A stretch of DNA of 64,000 bases from a bacterium (GTDB lineage: Bacteria > Desulfobacterota > Binatia > DP-6), in the NCBI GenBank assembly GCA_026129405.1, contig JAHCID010000004.1, positions 248,001-312,000 of the forward strand, in the 5' to 3' direction. The position numbers and the translations under genes were made by a program. This document shows positions 11,920 through 20,934 of the stretch, one piece after another; position 1 is the stretch's first letter, and the number at the start of each line of letters is the position of its first letter. The notes below the pieces were generated by a model that saw only the letters and a list, made by a program, of their open reading frames with translations, was not told the origin of the DNA and searched no databases.

Positions 11920-11948
11920 AGTATGGGTTCTCGCACCGGCCTCGGCAA
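11920..11948 (-). promoter_or_regulatory. Candidate promoter for trxB
   Basis: Minus-strand TTGCCG (11948 to 11943), 17-base spacer and CATACT (11925 to 11920), ten bases upstream of the trxB ATG. The two boxes match sigma70-type hexamers at four positions each; spacing is ideal. The predicted leader is very short. Confidence 0.45.
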
Positions 11949-12032
11949 CGGTTGCGCGGGAACACGGCCTCGGCTCGCGCCGCGGCCGCCGCCCTTGAGC
12001 GGGCGGGCGGGCTCCTGTAGCCGGGACGATCC

Positions 12033-12524
12033 ATGCCGCGCCCCCCCCGTCTCTCGCACACCGACCGTCGCGGACGGGCCCGCATGGTCGACGTCTCGCC
12101 GAAGCGGGTCACCGCACGGGAGGCCGTCGCTCGGGGCGAGGTCACCATGGCCCCGGCCACGCTCCGCCAGGTGGCCGAGGGCACGTGGCCGAAGGGCGAC
12201 GTCCTCGTGGTCGCCAAGCTGGCCGGGGTCATGGCCGCGAAGCGGACCGCCGACCTGATCCCGCTCTGCCACCCGCTGCCGCTCGACCACGTCGAGGTGA
12301 CGCTGACCCCCGATCCGAAGCGCGCGCGCGTCGTCATCGAGAGCCGGGTGCGGGTGACGGCGCGCACGGGGGTCGAGATGGAGGCGCTGACGGCGGTCGC
12401 GGTGGCGGGGCTCGCCCTCTACGACATGTGCAAGGCGGTCGATCGCGACATGACGCTCGGCGCAGTGCGCCTCGTCAGCAAGCGCGGCGGCCGCAGCGGC
12501 GCGTACCGCCGCGCGGGGGAGTGA
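12033..12524 (+). CDS. moaC: Cyclic pyranopterin monophosphate synthase
   Basis: Second enzyme of molybdenum-cofactor synthesis, converting the MoaA product to cPMP. The 163-residue protein starts at 12033; the segment LSHTDRRG followed by MVDVSPK is the standard N-terminus, so the internal ATG at 12084 would cut conserved sequence. Active-site blocks [15 protein letters not shown] and YDMCKAVD (with the catalytic lysine) are intact. No MoaA lies nearby. It shares one base with rlmI (TGATG). Confidence 0.95.
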   Translation: MPRPPRLSHTDRRGRARMVDVSPKRVTAREAVARGEVTMAPATLRQVAEGTWPKGDVLVVAKLAGVMAAKRTADLIPLCHPLPLDHVEVTLTPDPKRARVVIESRVRVTARTGVEMEALTAVAVAGLALYDMCKAVDRDMTLGAVRLVSKRGGRSGAYRRAGE

Positions 12525-13702
12525 TGGGGCTGCGTACGCTGACGCTCCGCCCGGGCCGCGAAGGTCCGGTGCGCGCCGGCCATCCCTGGATCTTCTCCGG
12601 CGCCATCGCCTCGGGGCTGGCGTCGTGCGAGCCCGGCGAGCCGGTGCGTATCGCCGCCGCGAACGGGCACTTCGTCGCGCTCGGCTACGCGAACCCGAAG
12701 ACGACGATCGCGGTGCGCGTGCTGGCGCTCGAGGACGTCGCCGTCGACCGCGCCCTCGTCCTGCGGCGTCTCGACGCCGCCCTGGCGCTGCGGCGCGCGA
12801 CGCTGCCGGCGGATCTCACCGCCTACCGCGTGCTGAACGGCGAGGGCGACGGGTTGCCCGGCGTGATCGTCGATCGCTACGGCGACGTCCTCGTCTGTCA
12901 GATCCTCACCGCCGGCGCCGCGCGCCTCGTGCCGCTGCTGGTCGAGGCGCTCCTCGAGCGGCTCGCGCCGCGCACCATCTACGAGCGCAGCGAGGGCGGC
13001 GTGCGCGCCGAGGAGGGCATCGCGGGCGCACGCGGCGTGCGCGCCGGCGCCGAGCCGCCGGCGCGCCTCGAGATCGACGAGCTCGGCATGCGGCTCCTCG
13101 TCGACGTCGTGCACGGCCAGAAGACGGGCTTCTTCCTCGACCAGCGCGACAACCGCGCCCGCGTGCGCGGGCTCGCCGCCGAGCGGCGCGTGCTGAACGT
13201 CTTCGGCTACACCGGCGGCTTCGCCGTCGCCGCGGCGCTCGGCGGCGCGGAGCACGTGATCAGCGTCGACACGTCGCGCCCGGCGCTGGCGCTCGGCGAG
13301 GAGGCGTTCGCCCTGAACGGGCTCGCGCCCGAGCTCGCGACCTGGGTCGAGGGCGACGCCTTCGACTGGCTGCGCGAGGGCCGCGAGCCGTTCGATCTCG
13401 TCGTGCTCGATCCGCCGCCGTTCGTGCGCCGCCGGCGCGATCTCGCCGCCGGCCTGCGCGGCTACCGCGACGTCAACCTGCAGGCGCTGCGGCGCGTGTC
13501 GCCCGACGGCTGGCTGCTCACGTGCTCGTGCTCGCAGCACCTCGACGCGCGCGGGTTCCGCGAGGTCGTCGCGCACGCCGCCGCCGCGGCCGGCCGCTCC
13601 GTCCGCGTGGTCGCGACGCTCGGCCATCCGCCCGACCACCCGACGGCGCTCGCGCACGCGGAGGGCGAATACCTGAAGGCGCTCTTGCTCCGCATCGGGT
13701 AG
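12524..13702 (+). CDS. rlmI: 23S rRNA cytosine-C5 methyltransferase, RlmI-type
   Basis: SAM-dependent rRNA methyltransferase of 392 residues. An N-terminal PUA-like domain (GHPWIFSGAI) comes first, then the linker motif YRVLNGEGDGLPGVIVD, and a Rossmann core with GQKTGFFLDQRDNR, LNVFGYTGGFAV, LDPPPF and the catalytic cysteine region LLTCSCSQH. This order is that of the RlmI/YccW group. It is coupled to moaC by a one-base overlap. A stem-loop follows at the stop codon. Confidence 0.9.
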   Translation: MGLRTLTLRPGREGPVRAGHPWIFSGAIASGLASCEPGEPVRIAAANGHFVALGYANPKTTIAVRVLALEDVAVDRALVLRRLDAALALRRATLPADLTAYRVLNGEGDGLPGVIVDRYGDVLVCQILTAGAARLVPLLVEALLERLAPRTIYERSEGGVRAEEGIAGARGVRAGAEPPARLEIDELGMRLLVDVVHGQKTGFFLDQRDNRARVRGLAAERRVLNVFGYTGGFAVAAALGGAEHVISVDTSRPALALGEEAFALNGLAPELATWVEGDAFDWLREGREPFDLVVLDPPPFVRRRRDLAAGLRGYRDVNLQALRRVSPDGWLLTCSCSQHLDARGFREVVAHAAAAAGRSVRVVATLGHPPDHPTALAHAEGEYLKALLLRIG

Positions 13703-13727
13703 GGAGTCGTCTCCGCCGGCGACTCCC
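13702..13727. terminator. Bidirectional stem-loop between rlmI and the oxidoreductase
   Basis: Perfect 8-bp inverted repeat (GGGAGTCG at 13702-13709, CGACTCCC at 13720-13727) with a ten-base loop, in the 32-base gap between two convergent stop codons. There is no long T-run on either side, so it is a GC-type terminator at best. Confidence 0.5.
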
Positions 13728-13734
13728 CTCGCCG

Positions 13735-14604
13735 TCAGCGCGGCGCCAGCGCCTCGAGCGCACCGCGGTCGGGCGCGTGGCCGCCGCCCACGGGCAGCGG
13801 CAGGAGGCAGACGTGATCGGCGCCCGCTTCGACGTGTGCCGCGAGCCGCTCCCGGATGCGCTCGGGCCCGCCCCAGGCGACGATGGCGTCGACCAGGCGA
13901 TCGGACAGGTCGCCGGCGAAGTCCGCCTCGTCGAAGCCGAGCGACGCGAGGTGCGTGCGGTAGACCGGCAGCCCCTCGACGTAGAAGCGCATGTAGGCGC
14001 GGGCGGCGGTGCGGGCGCGGGCCGCGTCCGACTCGAGGAGGACGGCCTGCTCGACGCACACCAGGCGGTCGCCGAGCGCGGTGCGCGTGCGGCGCGTGTG
14101 CCCGGGGGTCGCGAAGTAGGTGAGGACGCCGCCCGCGTCGGTGGCGGCGAGCGCCTGCATGCGCGGCTGGAGCGCGGCCAACACGACCGGGGGCTCGGCC
14201 GGCGGCGCCGGCGCCGTCCACGGCGTCGTGCGCATCGCCTCGAGGTAGCGGCGCATCGCCGTCACGGGCTTCTCGTAGATGAACCCCCGCATCGTCGCCG
14301 AGGCGGGGTTGTTGACGCCGAGCCCGAGCACGAAGCGGCCGCCCGACGCCTCGGCGTGCGTGCGCGCCGCGGCGATGGCCTGCTGCGGCGTCCGCGTCCA
14401 GATGCTGGCGACGCCGGAGCCGACGACGAGCCGGTCGGTGGCCGCGAGCAGATGGCCCGCGTGCGCGTAGGCATCGCGCCCGAGGGCCTCGACGATCCAG
14501 AGCACGCCGTAGCCGAGTCCTTCGACCGTGCGCGCGAGCTCCACGGTGTCGCGGCCGGAGAGCTCGTCGAGGAAGGCGAAGACGCCGAAGCGGGGCAGCT
14601 GCAT
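13735..14604 (-). CDS. LLM-class F420/FMN-dependent oxidoreductase
   Basis: Luciferase-like TIM-barrel protein of 289 residues. Typical features are the N-terminal strand with GFGVFAF-like sequence, GLGYGVLWIVEA, a conserved ASIWTRTP segment and GRFVLGLGVNN. The last segment, HVEAGADHVCLLPL, is characteristic of the F420-dependent subgroup. The substrate cannot be told, and a choice between F420 and FMN is not possible from sequence alone. It is monocistronic and faces rlmI. Confidence 0.85.
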   Translation of the reverse strand: MQLPRFGVFAFLDELSGRDTVELARTVEGLGYGVLWIVEALGRDAYAHAGHLLAATDRLVVGSGVASIWTRTPQQAIAAARTHAEASGGRFVLGLGVNNPASATMRGFIYEKPVTAMRRYLEAMRTTPWTAPAPPAEPPVVLAALQPRMQALAATDAGGVLTYFATPGHTRRTRTALGDRLVCVEQAVLLESDAARARTAARAYMRFYVEGLPVYRTHLASLGFDEADFAGDLSDRLVDAIVAWGGPERIRERLAAHVEAGADHVCLLPLPVGGGHAPDRGALEALAPR

Positions 14605-14707
14605 GGGCGCGACGCTAACGGGATCCGACGTCGAGGCAAGCCGGTTGCGCCGGCGACGTGCGCCGCGAGCGATCGTCTCTGCCGGCGGCCCCGACTACGA
14701 CGCCCGC

Positions 14708-15361
14708 ATGACGGACGGGGATCGGGTGGCGGACGCGGGCGAGCGGGTCCTCATGGCGGGCGCCGCCGCGTGCGACGAGGCGCAGCTCCTGGCCGTGTGC
14801 CTCGGCGACGGCGATCGGGCGCGCGCCGAGGCGCTCATCGCCGCGGCGGGCGATCTGCGCGGGCTCGAGCGCGGCGACGCCGCCTGGCGTGCCGTGCTCG
14901 GCCGGCGCTGGCGGCGGCCGGCGGCGCGGCTGCGCGCGGCGCTCGAGCTGGGACGCCGCTTGGCCACCGTGCCGCTGCCGCTCGACGCCCCGCTGCGCGA
15001 CGCGGCCGCGGTGTGGGCGCATTTCCGCGGCCGCCTGGCACAGCTGGAGCGCGAGGTGTTCGTCGTGCTGCTCGTCGACGGGCGCAACCGCATCCAGGGC
15101 GAGGTGTGCGTCTCGGCGGGCACGCTCACCGCGGCGCTGGTCCATCCGCGCGAGGTGTTCGCGCCGGCGCTGCGGGCGCAGGCGGCGGCCCTCGTCCTGG
15201 TGCACAACCATCCGAGCGGCGATCCCACGCCGTCGGCGGAGGATCTGGCGCTCACCGAGCGCCTGCGGCGGGCGGGCGAGCTGCTCGGGGTGCGGGTGCT
15301 CGACCACGTCGTCCTCGGCCAGGGACGCTACGTCAGCCTGGCCGAGGACGCGCGGTGGTGA
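14708..15361 (+). CDS. radC: RadC-like JAMM-domain protein
   Basis: A 217-residue RadC/UPF0758 protein. The N-terminal half resembles a degenerate helix-hairpin-helix region (DEAQLLAVCLGDG). The C-terminal JAMM metalloprotease-like domain has H166 and H168 in HNHPSGD and D179 in SAED, the full metal-binding set. The ATG at 14708 gives the usual length. RadC is no longer believed to be a recombination factor, and its role is not established. It converges with ssb. Confidence 0.9.
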   Translation: MTDGDRVADAGERVLMAGAAACDEAQLLAVCLGDGDRARAEALIAAAGDLRGLERGDAAWRAVLGRRWRRPAARLRAALELGRRLATVPLPLDAPLRDAAAVWAHFRGRLAQLEREVFVVLLVDGRNRIQGEVCVSAGTLTAALVHPREVFAPALRAQAAALVLVHNHPSGDPTPSAEDLALTERLRRAGELLGVRVLDHVVLGQGRYVSLAEDARW

Positions 15362-15370
15362 ACCCGCGTC

Positions 15371-15395
15371 GGGGCGGCGGCGTTCGCCGCGGCCC
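15371..15395. terminator. GC-rich stem-loop between radC and ssb
   Basis: Imperfect inverted repeat: a GGGCGGCGGCG arm and a CGCCGCGGCCC arm with one mismatch around a small loop, filling the 34-base gap between the convergent radC and ssb stop codons. There is no T-run, so the terminator function is inference from position. Confidence 0.4.
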
Positions 15396-15818
15396 TCAGA
15401 ACGGGATGTCGTCGTCCTCGGGGCCTGGAGGCGGCGGCACGTCCTCGCCCGCGTGACCCATGCCGCCGCCGCGTCCCTCGCCGCGGCCGGCGCCGCCACC
15501 GAGGAACTGCACGCGCTGGGCGTTGATCTCGGTGATGTACTTCCGGTTGCCGTCCTTGTCGTCGTACTGGCGCGTCCGGATCTGGCCCTCGATGTAGACC
15601 TGGCGGCCCTTCTGGAGGTACTGGCCGCAGGTCTCGGCCTGCTTCCCCCAGACGACGATGTTGTGCCACTCGGTGCGCTCCTGGCGCTGACCGTTCGAAT
15701 CCTGGAACTGCTCGCTGGTCGCGATGGGGAACTTCGCGACCGCACGGCCGCCTCCCGTGAACCGGACCTCGGGATCCTTCCCGAGATTGCCGATGAGCAT
15801 CACCTTGTTGAGCGACAT
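15396..15818 (-). CDS. ssb: Single-stranded DNA-binding protein
   Basis: SSB of 140 residues: OB fold at residues 1-105 ([38 protein letters not shown]), a glycine-rich linker, and the acidic tip DDDIPF that recruits replication and repair partners. Length is short but normal for a minimal linker. The start has a GGGAGG Shine-Dalgarno. It is alone behind its own promoter rather than with rpsR or uvrA. Confidence 0.95.
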   Translation of the reverse strand: MSLNKVMLIGNLGKDPEVRFTGGGRAVAKFPIATSEQFQDSNGQRQERTEWHNIVVWGKQAETCGQYLQKGRQVYIEGQIRTRQYDDKDGNRKYITEINAQRVQFLGGGAGRGEGRGGGMGHAGEDVPPPPGPEDDDIPF

Positions 15819-15841
15819 CGCCGCCTCCCTTCGATCGGCGG

Positions 15842-15870
15842 ACCATAGGACCCGCCCCCGCGGCGGTCAA
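15842..15870 (-). promoter_or_regulatory. Promoter for ssb
   Basis: Minus-strand TTGACC (15870 to 15865), 17-base spacer, TATGGT (15847 to 15842), about 24 bases before the ssb ATG and just upstream of its GGGAGG ribosome binding site. Good match and exact spacing. Confidence 0.6.
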
Positions 15871-15933
15871 CGCGCGGAGGCGACCGCCGTTGTCGCCGCG
15901 ACGTCCGCTTCGAGCGGCATGCCCCCAACGTCG

Positions 15934-15963
15934 TTGACCCGTCCCCCGTGGGCCGCGTATCTA
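15934..15963 (+). promoter_or_regulatory. Promoter for ribonuclease J
   Basis: TTGACC (15934-15939), 18-base spacer and TATCTA (15958-15963), about 41 bases before the ribonuclease J ATG. One of the better -10 matches in this GC-rich window. Confidence 0.55.
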
Positions 15964-16004
15964 CGGCGAGTTGCCGCCCTTCGGGGCCGAACGCCGGAGG
16001 CTCG

Positions 16005-17657
16005 ATGAGCGTCATTCCACCACTGCGGGTGATCCCGCTGGGAGGGCTCGGCGAGATCGGGCTCAACTTCCTGATCCTCGAGCTGGGCGAAACCGCGATC
16101 GCGATCGATTGCGGCGTCACCTTCCCGGACGAGCAGCGCTTCGGCGTCGATCTCGCGATCCCCGATCTCTCCTACCTGCGCACGCTCGGCGAGCGCTTCA
16201 AGGCGATCTTCCTCACCCACGGGCACGAGGACCACATCGGCGCGCTGCCGTACGTGCTGCCCGAGTTCCCGGTGCCGGTGTACGGCACGCCGCTGACGCT
16301 CGGCTTCGTGCGCAGCCGCCTGCGCGAGCACGAGCTCTCGGCGACGCTCGCCACCTTCGCCGACGAGCCGATCCGGGTCGGCGACTTCGCGGTCACCCCG
16401 TTCGCGATGACGCACTCGATCCCCGACAGCGTCGGCCTCGCCATCCGCACGCCGCACGGGACGGTCGTCCACACCGGCGACTTCAAGATCGACCAGACGC
16501 CGCTCGACGGCCGCCTGCCCGACCTCGGGCGGCTGTCCGAGCTGGGGCAGGAGGGCGTGCTGCTGCTCATGTCGGACTCGACGAACGTCGAGACCGCCGG
16601 CGTGACGCCCTCGGAGCGCACCGTCGGCACGCACCTCGAGCCGATCTTCCGCGAGGCGATGGGGCGCATCGTGCTGACGACGTTCTCGTCGCACCTGCAC
16701 CGCATGCAGCAGACGATCGACCTCTCGATCCGCTTCGGGCGCAAGGTGGCGCTGATCGGCCGCAGCCTCACGGCGCACGTGGCGACGGCGCGCGAGCTGG
16801 GCCTCCTCACCGTCCCCGAGGGCGTGATCGTCGACCTCGGCGTGGTGCGCGACCTGCCGCGCGAGCAGGTGACGGTGATCTCGGCCGGCAGTCAGGCCGA
16901 GGCGGCGTCGGCGCTGATGCGCATCGCGATGGACGCGCACAAGCAGTTCCATCTCGACGCCGGCGACACGGTGATCCTCTCGTCGCGCATCATCCCCGGC
17001 AACGAGCGCGCGATCGCGAACCTCGTGAACCATCTGTATCGCCGCGGCGCGATCGTCCACTACGGGCGCACGGCGCCGATCCACGTCTCGGGGCACGCGT
17101 CGCAGGAGGAGCTGAAGCTCGTGCTGAACCTCGTGCGGCCGCGACACTTCGTGCCCGTGCACGGCGAGTTCCGGCACCTCGTCCGCCACCAGCAGCTCGG
17201 ACGCCAGGTCGGCGTACCGCCCGACGGCTGCCATCTGCTCGAGAACGGCGACGTCCTCGAGCTCGACGCCGCGGGCGCGCGGCGGGCGGAGCGCGTGACC
17301 GTCGGCCGCGTCTTCGTCGACGGCAAGGGCGTCGGCGAGGTCGGCGACGTCGTCCTGCGCGACCGCCGCCACCTCTCCGAGGACGGCTTCGTGCTCGCGA
17401 TCCTGGCGCTGGCGCAGCACTCGGGCGACGTCATCGCCGGGCCCGACCTGATCTCCCGCGGCGTCCTCGCCGACGACGCCAGCCCGGAGGTGATGGAGGC
17501 GGCGAAGGACGCCGTGCTCGGCGCGCTCGCCGGGGTGAATCCCGAGTCGCGCACCGACACGGCCGAGGTCCAGGAGGAGGTGCGGCGCGCACTCCGGCGA
17601 TATTTCAAGCGCTTGGACCGCCGCCCGGTGATTTTGCCCTTCGTGCTCGAGATGTAG
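16005..17657 (+). CDS. rnj: Ribonuclease J
   Basis: Metallo-beta-lactamase/beta-CASP ribonuclease of 550 residues, with endo- and 5'-exonuclease activity in RNA decay and maturation. The metal site LTHGHEDHIG, the MTHSIPDS segment, VVHTGDFKID, the beta-CASP part with SSRIIPGNE, the late histidine motif IHVSGHAS and the VPVHGEFRH block are all visible. The C-terminal domain ends at VILPFVLEM. Start ATG at 16005. uppP follows after 36 bases. Confidence 0.95.
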   Translation: MSVIPPLRVIPLGGLGEIGLNFLILELGETAIAIDCGVTFPDEQRFGVDLAIPDLSYLRTLGERFKAIFLTHGHEDHIGALPYVLPEFPVPVYGTPLTLGFVRSRLREHELSATLATFADEPIRVGDFAVTPFAMTHSIPDSVGLAIRTPHGTVVHTGDFKIDQTPLDGRLPDLGRLSELGQEGVLLLMSDSTNVETAGVTPSERTVGTHLEPIFREAMGRIVLTTFSSHLHRMQQTIDLSIRFGRKVALIGRSLTAHVATARELGLLTVPEGVIVDLGVVRDLPREQVTVISAGSQAEAASALMRIAMDAHKQFHLDAGDTVILSSRIIPGNERAIANLVNHLYRRGAIVHYGRTAPIHVSGHASQEELKLVLNLVRPRHFVPVHGEFRHLVRHQQLGRQVGVPPDGCHLLENGDVLELDAAGARRAERVTVGRVFVDGKGVGEVGDVVLRDRRHLSEDGFVLAILALAQHSGDVIAGPDLISRGVLADDASPEVMEAAKDAVLGALAGVNPESRTDTAEVQEEVRRALRRYFKRLDRRPVILPFVLEM

Positions 17658-17693
17658 TACACCGGTCGCCGCTGTGGTCGGGGAGTGGTTGGG

Positions 17694-18494
17694 ATGATCT
17701 CGGTGGGCGAAGCGTGTCTGCTCGGCGCGGTGCAGGGGCTGACGGAGTTCCTGCCGGTGTCGAGCGACGGGCACCTGGCGCTGACGCAGCAGTTCCTGAC
17801 GCCGATGCCGGCGGACCAGAAGCTGGCCATCGACGTCGCCCTGCACGCCGGCACGCTGGTCGCGCTCATCATCTACTTCTGGGCCGACCTGTGGGGCATG
17901 GCGCGCGAGCTGCTCGAGCCGCGGCGGAGCGGCTGGCTGCGCAGCTGGGTGTGGTTGGTCGGCGTCGGCACGATCCCCGCCGCGATCGTGGGTCTCACGC
18001 TGCGCGATTTCGTCGCCGACACCTATGACTCGCTGTGGGTGATCGGCGGCGGCTTCCTGGTGACGGGGACGCTCGTCTTCCTCGGCAGCTGCGTGCGCGG
18101 CGCGCTCCGCAGCGAGGAGACGCTCGATCGCAGGGACGCGATCATGATCGGCGTCTTCCAGGTCTCGGCCCTGCTGCCCGGCGTCTCGCGCTCCGGCTCG
18201 ACGATCGCGGCGGCGCTCTTCCGGCGTATCCGCCCCGACGTCGCGGCGCGCTTCTCCTTCCTGCTGGGGATCCCGGCGATCGCCGGCGCCGTCGTGCTCG
18301 AGGGGCCGAAGGCGCTGGCGCTCGGGCCCGAGGCCTACACGCCGCTCGCCGCCGGCATCCTGGTCGCGCTGATCACGGGCCTCGTGGCCATCTGGCTGGT
18401 GATGCGTGCGGTGGCCAGCGGCCGACTCCACTGGTTCGCCTACTACACCTGGACGCTCGGCGTGGCCGTGCTCCTCGGTGCGGCGTTGTCCTGA
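17694..18494 (+). CDS. uppP: Undecaprenyl-diphosphatase (BacA/UppP)
   Basis: Polytopic membrane phosphatase, 266 residues, that recycles undecaprenyl diphosphate for wall synthesis. Motif 1, QGLTEFLPVSSDGHL, is near the start, and motif 2, PGVSRSGSTI, is in the middle; both active-site halves are intact. The ATG at 17694 follows GGGAG at a good distance; an in-frame GTG nine bases earlier is the alternative. The stop overlaps the ftsK ATG by one base. Confidence 0.94.
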   Translation: MISVGEACLLGAVQGLTEFLPVSSDGHLALTQQFLTPMPADQKLAIDVALHAGTLVALIIYFWADLWGMARELLEPRRSGWLRSWVWLVGVGTIPAAIVGLTLRDFVADTYDSLWVIGGGFLVTGTLVFLGSCVRGALRSEETLDRRDAIMIGVFQVSALLPGVSRSGSTIAAALFRRIRPDVAARFSFLLGIPAIAGAVVLEGPKALALGPEAYTPLAAGILVALITGLVAIWLVMRAVASGRLHWFAYYTWTLGVAVLLGAALS

Positions 18495-20866
18495 TGGCGG
18501 CGAAGCGTTCCGCGCAGCCGCAGCTCAGCCCCGCCCGCCATCTCGTGCGCGAGGCCGAGGCGATCACCGGCGGTGCCGTCGCGCTGTTCCTCTTCCTGAG
18601 CCTGATCTCGTACGTGCCGGAGGCGCCGCGCGACAATCTCGGCGGCGCGGTCGGGCACGCGATCGCCGACGTCGCGCTGCGCGCGCTCGGTGCGGCCGCG
18701 TATCTGTTCCCCGTCTATCTCGGCTGCGTCACGGTGGCGCTGCTGCGCCGCTCGAGCGACGACCTGGGCGGCGTGCGCATGGCCGGGGCGGGCCTGCTCG
18801 TCGGCAGCGTCGCGGCGCTGGGCGGGCTGGTCGCCGGCGGGCGTCCGAGCGTCAACGGGGGCGGGTGGCTCGGCGGCTTCCTCGGCACTGCGCTGCGCGA
18901 CCTGGTCGGCCTGCCGGGCGCCGGGCTCGTGCTCGTCGTGCTGATCGTCGTCGCGCTCGTGCTCGCGACCGGCATGTCGGCGATCGAGATGGGCGAGAAG
19001 CTCTGGGGCCTCGCCAGCACGGGCGGGCGCTCGCTCGGCGAAGCGCTGGCGGGTGGCCTGGCGCGCCTGCGCGAGTACCGCGCGGCGGCGCCGCAGCCCG
19101 CGCTGGTCGAAAAGCCACGTGCGCGCCCGGCACGCCGGGGCGGCCCGATCCCGCTCACGCAGGTGGTCGAGGACGACGCCCCCCGGCGCGTGATCGCGCC
19201 GCCGCCGATCATCCGCGAGCCCGAGCCGAAGCCGGTGAAGAAGGAGAAGGCGAAGCGCGTCCAGGAGCAGGAGGAGCTGTTCGCCGCCGACACCTACCGC
19301 CTGCCGCCGCTGGCGCTGCTCGACCTGCCGCAGAAGGGCACCGCGCCGATCGACGAGACGGCGCTGCACACGAGCGCGCGCATCCTCGAGAACAAGCTCG
19401 CCGACTTCGGCGTCGCCGGCAAGGTCGTCGCGGTGCGGCCCGGCCCGGTCATCACCACCTTCGAGTTCGAGCCCGAGCCGGGCGTGCGCGTGGCGCGCAT
19501 CGTCAACCTGGCCGACGACCTCACCATGGCGCTGCGCGCGGCGTCGGTGCGCATCCTGGCGCCGATCCCGGGCAAGCCCGTCGTCGGCGTCGAGGTCTCG
19601 AACCCGAAGCGCGAGACCGTCTTCATCCGCGAGGTCATGCAGGCCGAGCCCTACGCCTCGTCGGAGTCGCGGCTGACGCTGGGCCTCGGCAAGGACACCA
19701 CCGGCAACGTCTACGCGCACGACCTCGCGCGCATGCCGCACCTCCTCATCGCGGGCGCCACCGGCACCGGCAAGTCGGTGTCGATGAACGCGATGATCCT
19801 CTCGATCCTCTACAAGGCGTCGCCGCGCGACTGCCGCATGATCATGATCGACCCGAAGATGCTGGAGCTCTCGGTCTACGAGCACATCCCGCATCTCCTC
19901 GTGCCGGTCGTGACCAATCCGAAGAAGTCCGCCGCCGCGCTGAACAACATGGTGCGCGAGATGGAGGACCGCTACCGCCTCCTGCACGACAAGGGCGTGC
20001 GCAACCTCGACAGCTACAACCGCCTGATCGCCCAGGAGCAGGAGGCGGCCGCCGCGCGCGCCGCCGAGGCCGAGGCGGAGGACGAGGAGGAGGAGGTCGA
20101 CGACGAGGATCCGGAGCTCGAGGGCGCGGACGACGAGGAGGAAGAGGACGACGAGGAGGAGGCCGCGGCGCCGCAGGCCTCGGGCCGCGGCGAGGGCACG
20201 CTGAACCACCGCCACCTGCCGCGCATCGTCGTCATCATCGACGAGCTGGGCGATCTCATGCTGACGGTCGGCCACGAGATCGAGGAGTCGATCACCCGCC
20301 TGGCGCAGAAGGCGCGCGCCGCCGGCATCCACCTGATCCTCGCCACGCAGCGCCCGTCGGTCGACGTCATCACCGGCCTCATCAAGGCGAACTTCCCGTC
20401 GCGCATCTCGTTCAAGGTGACGTCGGGCACCAACTCGCGCACCATCCTCGACTGCGTCGGTGCCGAGCGCCTCCTCGGCGAGGGCGACATGCTCTTCATC
20501 CCGCCCGGCACCGCGCGCATGGTGCGTCTGCACGGCGCCTTCGTCTCCGACGAAGAGGTCCACAAGGTCGTCGACTACATCAAGCGCCAGGAGCAGCCGC
20601 GCTACGAGATGGAGCTGCTCGAGGGCGAGGAGGAAGAGGAGGAGGGCGGCGCGCCGGAGGAGGACTTCGACGACGCCCTCTACGACCAGGCGGTGCACCA
20701 GGTCACCGAGCACCGCCAGGCGTCGATCTCCTGGCTCCAGCGCCGCCTGCGCATCGGCTACAACCGCGCCGCCCGCATGATCGAGCGCATGGAGCGCGAA
20801 GGCGTGGTCTCGGCGCCCCTCGGGCCGAAGGGCCGCGAGGTCATCGCTCGCCGCATCGAGGACTGA
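18494..20866 (+). CDS. ftsK: DNA translocase FtsK with acidic insertion
   Basis: Divisome-anchored DNA pump of 790 residues that segregates chromosome termini and activates dimer resolution. Four or so N-terminal membrane helices end near residue 175, then a short basic linker. The motor has Walker A GATGTGKS at 421-428 and Walker B with D583 and E584 (IIDELGDLML). The C-terminal gamma winged helix (SWLQRRLRIGYNRA) is present. Odd feature: between the two Walker motifs, residues about 514-572 form a very acidic E/D-run insertion, and a second E-rich run precedes gamma. The linker is short compared with E. coli FtsK. Confidence 0.95.
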   Translation: MAAKRSAQPQLSPARHLVREAEAITGGAVALFLFLSLISYVPEAPRDNLGGAVGHAIADVALRALGAAAYLFPVYLGCVTVALLRRSSDDLGGVRMAGAGLLVGSVAALGGLVAGGRPSVNGGGWLGGFLGTALRDLVGLPGAGLVLVVLIVVALVLATGMSAIEMGEKLWGLASTGGRSLGEALAGGLARLREYRAAAPQPALVEKPRARPARRGGPIPLTQVVEDDAPRRVIAPPPIIREPEPKPVKKEKAKRVQEQEELFAADTYRLPPLALLDLPQKGTAPIDETALHTSARILENKLADFGVAGKVVAVRPGPVITTFEFEPEPGVRVARIVNLADDLTMALRAASVRILAPIPGKPVVGVEVSNPKRETVFIREVMQAEPYASSESRLTLGLGKDTTGNVYAHDLARMPHLLIAGATGTGKSVSMNAMILSILYKASPRDCRMIMIDPKMLELSVYEHIPHLLVPVVTNPKKSAAALNNMVREMEDRYRLLHDKGVRNLDSYNRLIAQEQEAAAARAAEAEAEDEEEEVDDEDPELEGADDEEEEDDEEEAAAPQASGRGEGTLNHRHLPRIVVIIDELGDLMLTVGHEIEESITRLAQKARAAGIHLILATQRPSVDVITGLIKANFPSRISFKVTSGTNSRTILDCVGAERLLGEGDMLFIPPGTARMVRLHGAFVSDEEVHKVVDYIKRQEQPRYEMELLEGEEEEEEGGAPEEDFDDALYDQAVHQVTEHRQASISWLQRRLRIGYNRAARMIERMEREGVVSAPLGPKGREVIARRIED

Positions 20867-20934
20867 CGGACGGCGGGCGCGGCGCCCGCGGTTCGTCTTG
20901 CTCCACCGCGCGGCCGCGGTCATGACTGGCCGCC

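Noticed and set aside
15693-15702. GTTCGAATCC, resembling a tRNA T-loop
   Set aside because: It lies inside the ssb gene in a conserved part of the OB fold; no acceptor or anticodon stem surrounds it.
15867-18431. Very long minus-strand open frame opposite rnj and uppP
   Set aside because: It is a product of GC-rich antisense frames; its translation is arginine, histidine and aspartate-rich with no family, while the plus strand has full-length known proteins.
18443-20923. 826-codon minus-strand frame opposite ftsK
   Set aside because: Same composition artefact; the FtsK frame has complete motifs.
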